From positions 1 through 8,601 of the forward strand of contig JANRIM010000042.1 of NCBI GenBank assembly GCA_033764865.1: a DNA stretch of 8,601 nt, read 5' to 3'. Every line of letters begins with the position of its first letter. Position 1 is the first letter of the stretch. This document shows positions 6,340 through 8,601 of the stretch, piece by piece. The DNA comes from VFBF01 sp033764865. Lineage in GTDB: Bacteria > Pseudomonadota > Alphaproteobacteria > Caulobacterales > Aquidulcibacteraceae. The notes under the pieces are model-generated. The model had not been told where the DNA came from. It ran no database searches and saw nothing but the letters and a program-made list of their open reading frames with translations. The position numbers and the translations under genes are program-made.

Positions 6340-7113
6340 TCAGGGATCGATCAGGCGCAGCGCCATGGCCGCGGCCACCGCCTGGATGCGGGTGCGCACG
6401 CCCAGGCGCGCGCAGGCCGCGGCCACGTGCTCGTGCACGGTGTGCGCGGAAATGCCCAGGATGGCGCCGATGTCGGTGGCGCTCTTGCCCTCGCGCACCC
6501 ACGATAGACAGTCGATCTGGCGGCGGGTGAGCGCCACGGCCGGCGCCGGGGGCGCCGCCGACGCCTCAAGCCGCCGCGACGCGAGGCCGTAGTACGTGGA
6601 CAGGATATGCGCCGCGGCGCGGACGTCCGGATCGCGCGGGTCGATGTCGGCGCCGATCATCGCCACCGTGAACACGACGCCGTCGGGTGCGTGGACGGAG
6701 TTGGCGAACCCGTCGAGCACGCCGTGCTCGCGCCGTTCATGCGCTATGCGCACCTGCTCCGGGGTGAGATCGCGCAGCTTCTCCACGTCGCTGTAGAACA
6801 CCGCCGCCGATCCCTCCTGCGCGGCCACGAACGGCGCATCGGCCCACTGGTATCCGCTGGCCACGAGGTGTGGAAACCAGACCGTGTGCGGGCGCCCGTC
6901 GATGAGACGCAGCGACCGGCCGCGGGTCTCCACCGAGACGTAGTTGACAAAGCCCAGCGTGCGGATGGTCGGGGCGAAGACGGCGTCAAGTTCGGCGCGG
7001 CTGGCGGCGTGCGCGATGCGCGTGGCGGCGTCGAACGCCCGTCTCGCCACATCGCCCGCAAGACGCGGCACGCCGTCGTGCATCGCGTGCATGCGGGGGG
7101 AGTGTCGTCGCAT
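6340..7113 (-). CDS. LuxR-like transcriptional regulator 2 (autoinducer-binding-like domain plus LuxR HTH)
   Basis: A 257-residue paralogue of its two neighbours. Residues about 22-182 form the autoinducer-binding-like domain, with YQWADAPF (88-95) where the family has its Asp-Pro motif (here D92-A93-P94), FYSD (106-109) and DGF (134-136). A Pro/Ala linker (188-193) leads to the LuxR helix-turn-helix at 195-257, which matches 57 of 63 residues of regulator 3 by hand count. The reading frame stays open upstream into the end of gene 3, so the start is a choice. ATG at 7113 gives the same N-terminal length as both paralogues; ATG at 7152 would add 13 residues and has GGAGA, but only two bases away. 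No good ribosome-binding site precedes 7113. No luxI gene is near, so it is a LuxR solo here. Ligand and targets are unknown. Confidence 0.87.
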   Translation of the reverse strand: MRRHSPRMHAMHDGVPRLAGDVARRAFDAATRIAHAASRAELDAVFAPTIRTLGFVNYVSVETRGRSLRLIDGRPHTVWFPHLVASGYQWADAPFVAAQEGSAAVFYSDVEKLRDLTPEQVRIAHERREHGVLDGFANSVHAPDGVVFTVAMIGADIDPRDPDVRAAAHILSTYYGLASRRLEASAAPPAPAVALTRRQIDCLSWVREGKSATDIGAILGISAHTVHEHVAAACARLGVRTRIQAVAAAMALRLIDP

Positions 7114-7131
7114 GGGAGCCCGCACAGATCG

Positions 7132-7146
7132 CCCGTTCCGGACGGG
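7132..7146. promoter_or_regulatory. Inverted repeat CCCGT-N5-ACGGG upstream of LuxR-like gene 2
   Basis: Five-base arms around TCCGG, 18 bases before the preferred start of LuxR-like gene 2. It is a candidate operator in the 127-base gap 7114-7240, where no clear promoter was found. If the gene starts at 7152 instead, the repeat falls inside the coding sequence. Confidence 0.22.
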
Positions 7147-7240
7147 AATCATTGTCTCCGAACCGGCAGACCAGGCAAGCCGTGGGCGTCCGTGACGCCA
7201 TGGGCAAGGTTGACCAAGAATTTTGTCCGGTGCGACGCCT

Positions 7241-8008
7241 TCAGGGATCGATGAGCCGCAGCGCCAACGCCGCCGCCACCGCCTGCACGCGCGTGCGCAC
7301 GCCCAGCCGCGCGCACGCCTCGGCCACATGTTCGTGAACGGTGTGCATGGAGATGCCGAGGATGTCGCCGATGTCGGTGGCGCTCTTGCCGTCGCGCACC
7401 CAGGACAGGCAGTCGATCTGGCGCCGCGTCAGCTTGACGGCGGCCGGAGCCGGCGGCGCCGGCGCAAGGCGGCGCGCGGCCACGCCGTAGTAATCCGAAA
7501 GCACCAGCGCCGCGGCGCGCACGTCGGGGTCGCGCGGGTCGACGTCGACGCCCGCCAGCACCACCGCGCTCACCGCGCCGTTGCGGCCGTGGCTGGGGCT
7601 CACGAACCCGTCAAGAATGCCGAATTCCTTGCGTTCCCCGGCGATGCGGCGCTGGAGGTCGGTGAGGCCGGGGGCTTCGGTGACGTCGGAATAGAAGAAG
7701 GCGTCCTGCGTCGTCTGCGCGGCCTTGAACACGACATCCTCGCGCGCGTAGCCCGCCGCCGTCATATGCGGCCACCACGGCGAGGGCGGCTCGCCGGCGA
7801 GGACGCGGGAGACGTTGTCGCGGGTCTCCACCAGGATGACGTGCGAAAAGCCCAGCGTGGCGATCACGGGCTTGATGAGCGCGTCGACGGCGGGCTGCGT
7901 CCCGGCGGCGTTGATGGCGGCGGCCGCGTCGAACGCACGGCGCGCCACGTCTCCGACCAGCGGGACGGGGGAGGTCTGAAGCGTGACCCGTTTCGTGCGC
8001 GAAGTCAT
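7241..8008 (-). CDS. LuxR-like transcriptional regulator 3 (autoinducer-binding-like domain plus LuxR HTH)
   Basis: A 255-residue regulator, first of the three paralogues in reading direction. Residues about 21-181 are the autoinducer-binding-like domain: FYSD (105-108) and DGF (133-135) align with the paralogues. The conserved Asp is kept in REDVVF (D91), but the Pro that usually follows is Val, and a double Trp (W78-W79) sits in the region that varies most. After an Ala/Pro linker (183-190), residues 193-255 form the LuxR helix-turn-helix with recognition helix MHTVHEHV, nearly the same as regulator 2, so both probably bind similar DNA. ATG at 8008 is the first start in the frame and agrees with regulator 1 in length, though no ribosome-binding site is evident. 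It follows the TetR gene by 134 bases, a gap containing two dyads. The signal sensed is unknown. Confidence 0.88.
   Translation of the reverse strand: MTSRTKRVTLQTSPVPLVGDVARRAFDAAAAINAAGTQPAVDALIKPVIATLGFSHVILVETRDNVSRVLAGEPPSPWWPHMTAAGYAREDVVFKAAQTTQDAFFYSDVTEAPGLTDLQRRIAGERKEFGILDGFVSPSHGRNGAVSAVVLAGVDVDPRDPDVRAAALVLSDYYGVAARRLAPAPPAPAAVKLTRRQIDCLSWVRDGKSATDIGDILGISMHTVHEHVAEACARLGVRTRVQAVAAALALRLIDP
7269..7318. repeat. 50-base exact repeat, copy 2 (within LuxR-like gene 3)
   Basis: Identical to 4959-5008 in LuxR-like gene 1, in the same orientation and the same position of the helix-turn-helix coding region, about 2.3 kb away. Identity ends sharply on both sides (a mismatch at 7268 and at 7319). 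Confidence 0.85.
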
Positions 8009-8030
8009 CGGCGTCTGATAGACGGCGCAG

Positions 8031-8042
8031 GGCGGCGCCGCC
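8031..8042. promoter_or_regulatory. Perfect palindrome GGCGGCGCCGCC before LuxR-like gene 3
   Basis: A 12-base perfect palindrome, 22 bases upstream of the gene 3 start. In the transcript it would lie in the leader and could form a hairpin near the ribosome-binding region. Such sequences also arise by chance in GC-rich DNA. Confidence 0.22.
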
Positions 8043-8044
8043 TA

Positions 8045-8063
8045 AGCATGTTCCAAACATTCT
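8045..8063. promoter_or_regulatory. 19-base imperfect dyad AG-n-ATGTT-CCA-AACAT-n-CT, candidate operator
   Basis: Arms match at seven of eight positions around a three-base centre, in the 134-base gap between the TetR gene and LuxR-like gene 3 and 36 bases upstream of the latter's start. The inner ATGTT/AACAT part is perfect and AT-rich, in contrast to the surrounding GC. Length and symmetry suit a TetR or LuxR dimer. Binding by either protein is inferred from position only. Confidence 0.4.
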
Positions 8064-8142
8064 CGCATCGCCGCAAGCGCGAACTTCACGGCGTCGGGCG
8101 GCCGTTCCTCAGCGCGCCGGCCCAAGTCCAAGACGTGGGACG

Positions 8143-8601
8143 TCACTGCGCCGCGTCGCCAGCGGCGTCGTCGGGGCGTCTGTCGATGATCTGTTCGAGT
8201 GTCTCCCCGAGGAGCTGGCGCACCACGTCCTGGTCGGCCTTGAGCGCGTCTATCCCGAGCACGTCCCGCATGATCGCGACCCCTGCGAGGACGCTGACGA
8301 CCATGCCCGCGCGCGCGTCCGCCGATGGGGCTCCCAGCCAGTCCGCAAGCGGTCCCACGAACCGCTCCTCCAGCCCGGCGCGGAGCATGCGCGCGGCGTC
8401 GCCGTTGCCGGCGGAGCGGACCATCGCCAGCGTGGCGTCGAAATCCGCCTTCTCCTTCGTCAGCACATAGTGGGCGAGTTGGAATCCGAACCCCTTGGCG
8501 CTGTCCGGCAGGAGCGGTTCGACGGAGAAGGTGGCCGGGACCGCCTCGGCGAACAGCTGTTCCTTGGAGCCGAAGTAGCGGTTCACCAACGATGGATGAA
8601 C
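8143..8601 (-). CDS. TetR/AcrR-family transcriptional regulator, N-terminus outside window
   Basis: The frame is open to the window edge; 152 residues are visible, ending at TGA (8143-8145). The visible N-terminal residues, VHPSLVNRYFGSKEQLF, are the second half of the TetR helix-turn-helix (recognition helix and the F-x-x-K-E-x-L signature). The first helices, about 30-40 residues, are missing. The remainder is the helical ligand-binding and dimerisation domain, of the type with PLADWLGAPSADARAGMVVSVLAGVAIMRDVLG, where a small-molecule ligand normally releases the repressor from DNA. The ligand is unknown. A Leu codon TTG at 8587-8589 lies inside the helix-turn-helix and is not the start. 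It is the upstream-most visible gene of the minus-strand cluster and may control LuxR-like gene 3 through the dyad at 8045-8063. Confidence 0.87.
   Translation of the reverse strand, partial: VHPSLVNRYFGSKEQLFAEAVPATFSVEPLLPDSAKGFGFQLAHYVLTKEKADFDATLAMVRSAGNGDAARMLRAGLEERFVGPLADWLGAPSADARAGMVVSVLAGVAIMRDVLGIDALKADQDVVRQLLGETLEQIIDRRPDDAAGDAAQ

Noticed and set aside
7114..7329. N-terminal extension of LuxR-like gene 2 up to 7329
   Set aside because: The extension overlaps the end of LuxR-like gene 3, is Arg/Trp-rich, and has no counterpart in the two paralogues.
7223..8470. Long plus-strand open frame of 415 codons opposite LuxR-like gene 3 and the TetR gene
   Set aside because: It is antisense to two well-recognised genes, its product is rich in Arg, His and Gly without any domain, and it runs across an intergenic gap; typical of GC-rich shadow frames.

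Overview
This is a GC-rich chromosomal window, very probably from an alphaproteobacterium. That placement is an inference from the base composition and the flavour of the proteins (glutaminase-STAS-cNMP fusion, MinD-type ATPase, families of LuxR-like regulators); no rRNA or marker gene is present to prove it. The window holds nine protein genes, two of them cut by the window edges. I see no tRNA, rRNA, CRISPR array, insertion sequence or other mobile element, and no gap between genes exceeds 190 bases.

Left part, plus strand (1-3931): the 3' part of an S41-family peptidase; a 618-residue fusion of glutaminase A, a STAS domain and a cyclic-nucleotide-binding domain; and a membrane-anchored or secreted M23 metallopeptidase with intact catalytic residues. 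The three are codirectional with gaps of 123 and 93 bases.

Right part, minus strand (3947-8601): reading in the direction of transcription, a TetR-family repressor (N-terminus outside the window), LuxR-like regulator 3, LuxR-like regulator 2, a small helical protein, LuxR-like regulator 1, and a MinD/FlhG-type ATPase whose end converges on the M23 gene with only 15 bases between the stops. Gaps of 85-189 bases separate these genes, and several contain hairpins or palindromes, so more than one transcription unit is likely.

The distinctive feature is the set of three paralogous regulators of 255-257 residues. Each has an N-terminal domain resembling the LuxR autoinducer-binding fold and a C-terminal LuxR helix-turn-helix. 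No luxI-type synthase is visible, so they are LuxR solos as far as this window shows. Regulators 2 and 3 share 57 of 63 residues in the DNA-binding domain, while regulators 1 and 3 share an exact 50-base stretch. The pattern suggests tandem duplication, divergence of the sensor domains and some gene conversion. The ligand, the target genes and the role of the small interposed helical gene cannot be read from the sequence. There is no proof of a new system here; the array of sensors with nearly shared DNA specificity is the best candidate for something undescribed.
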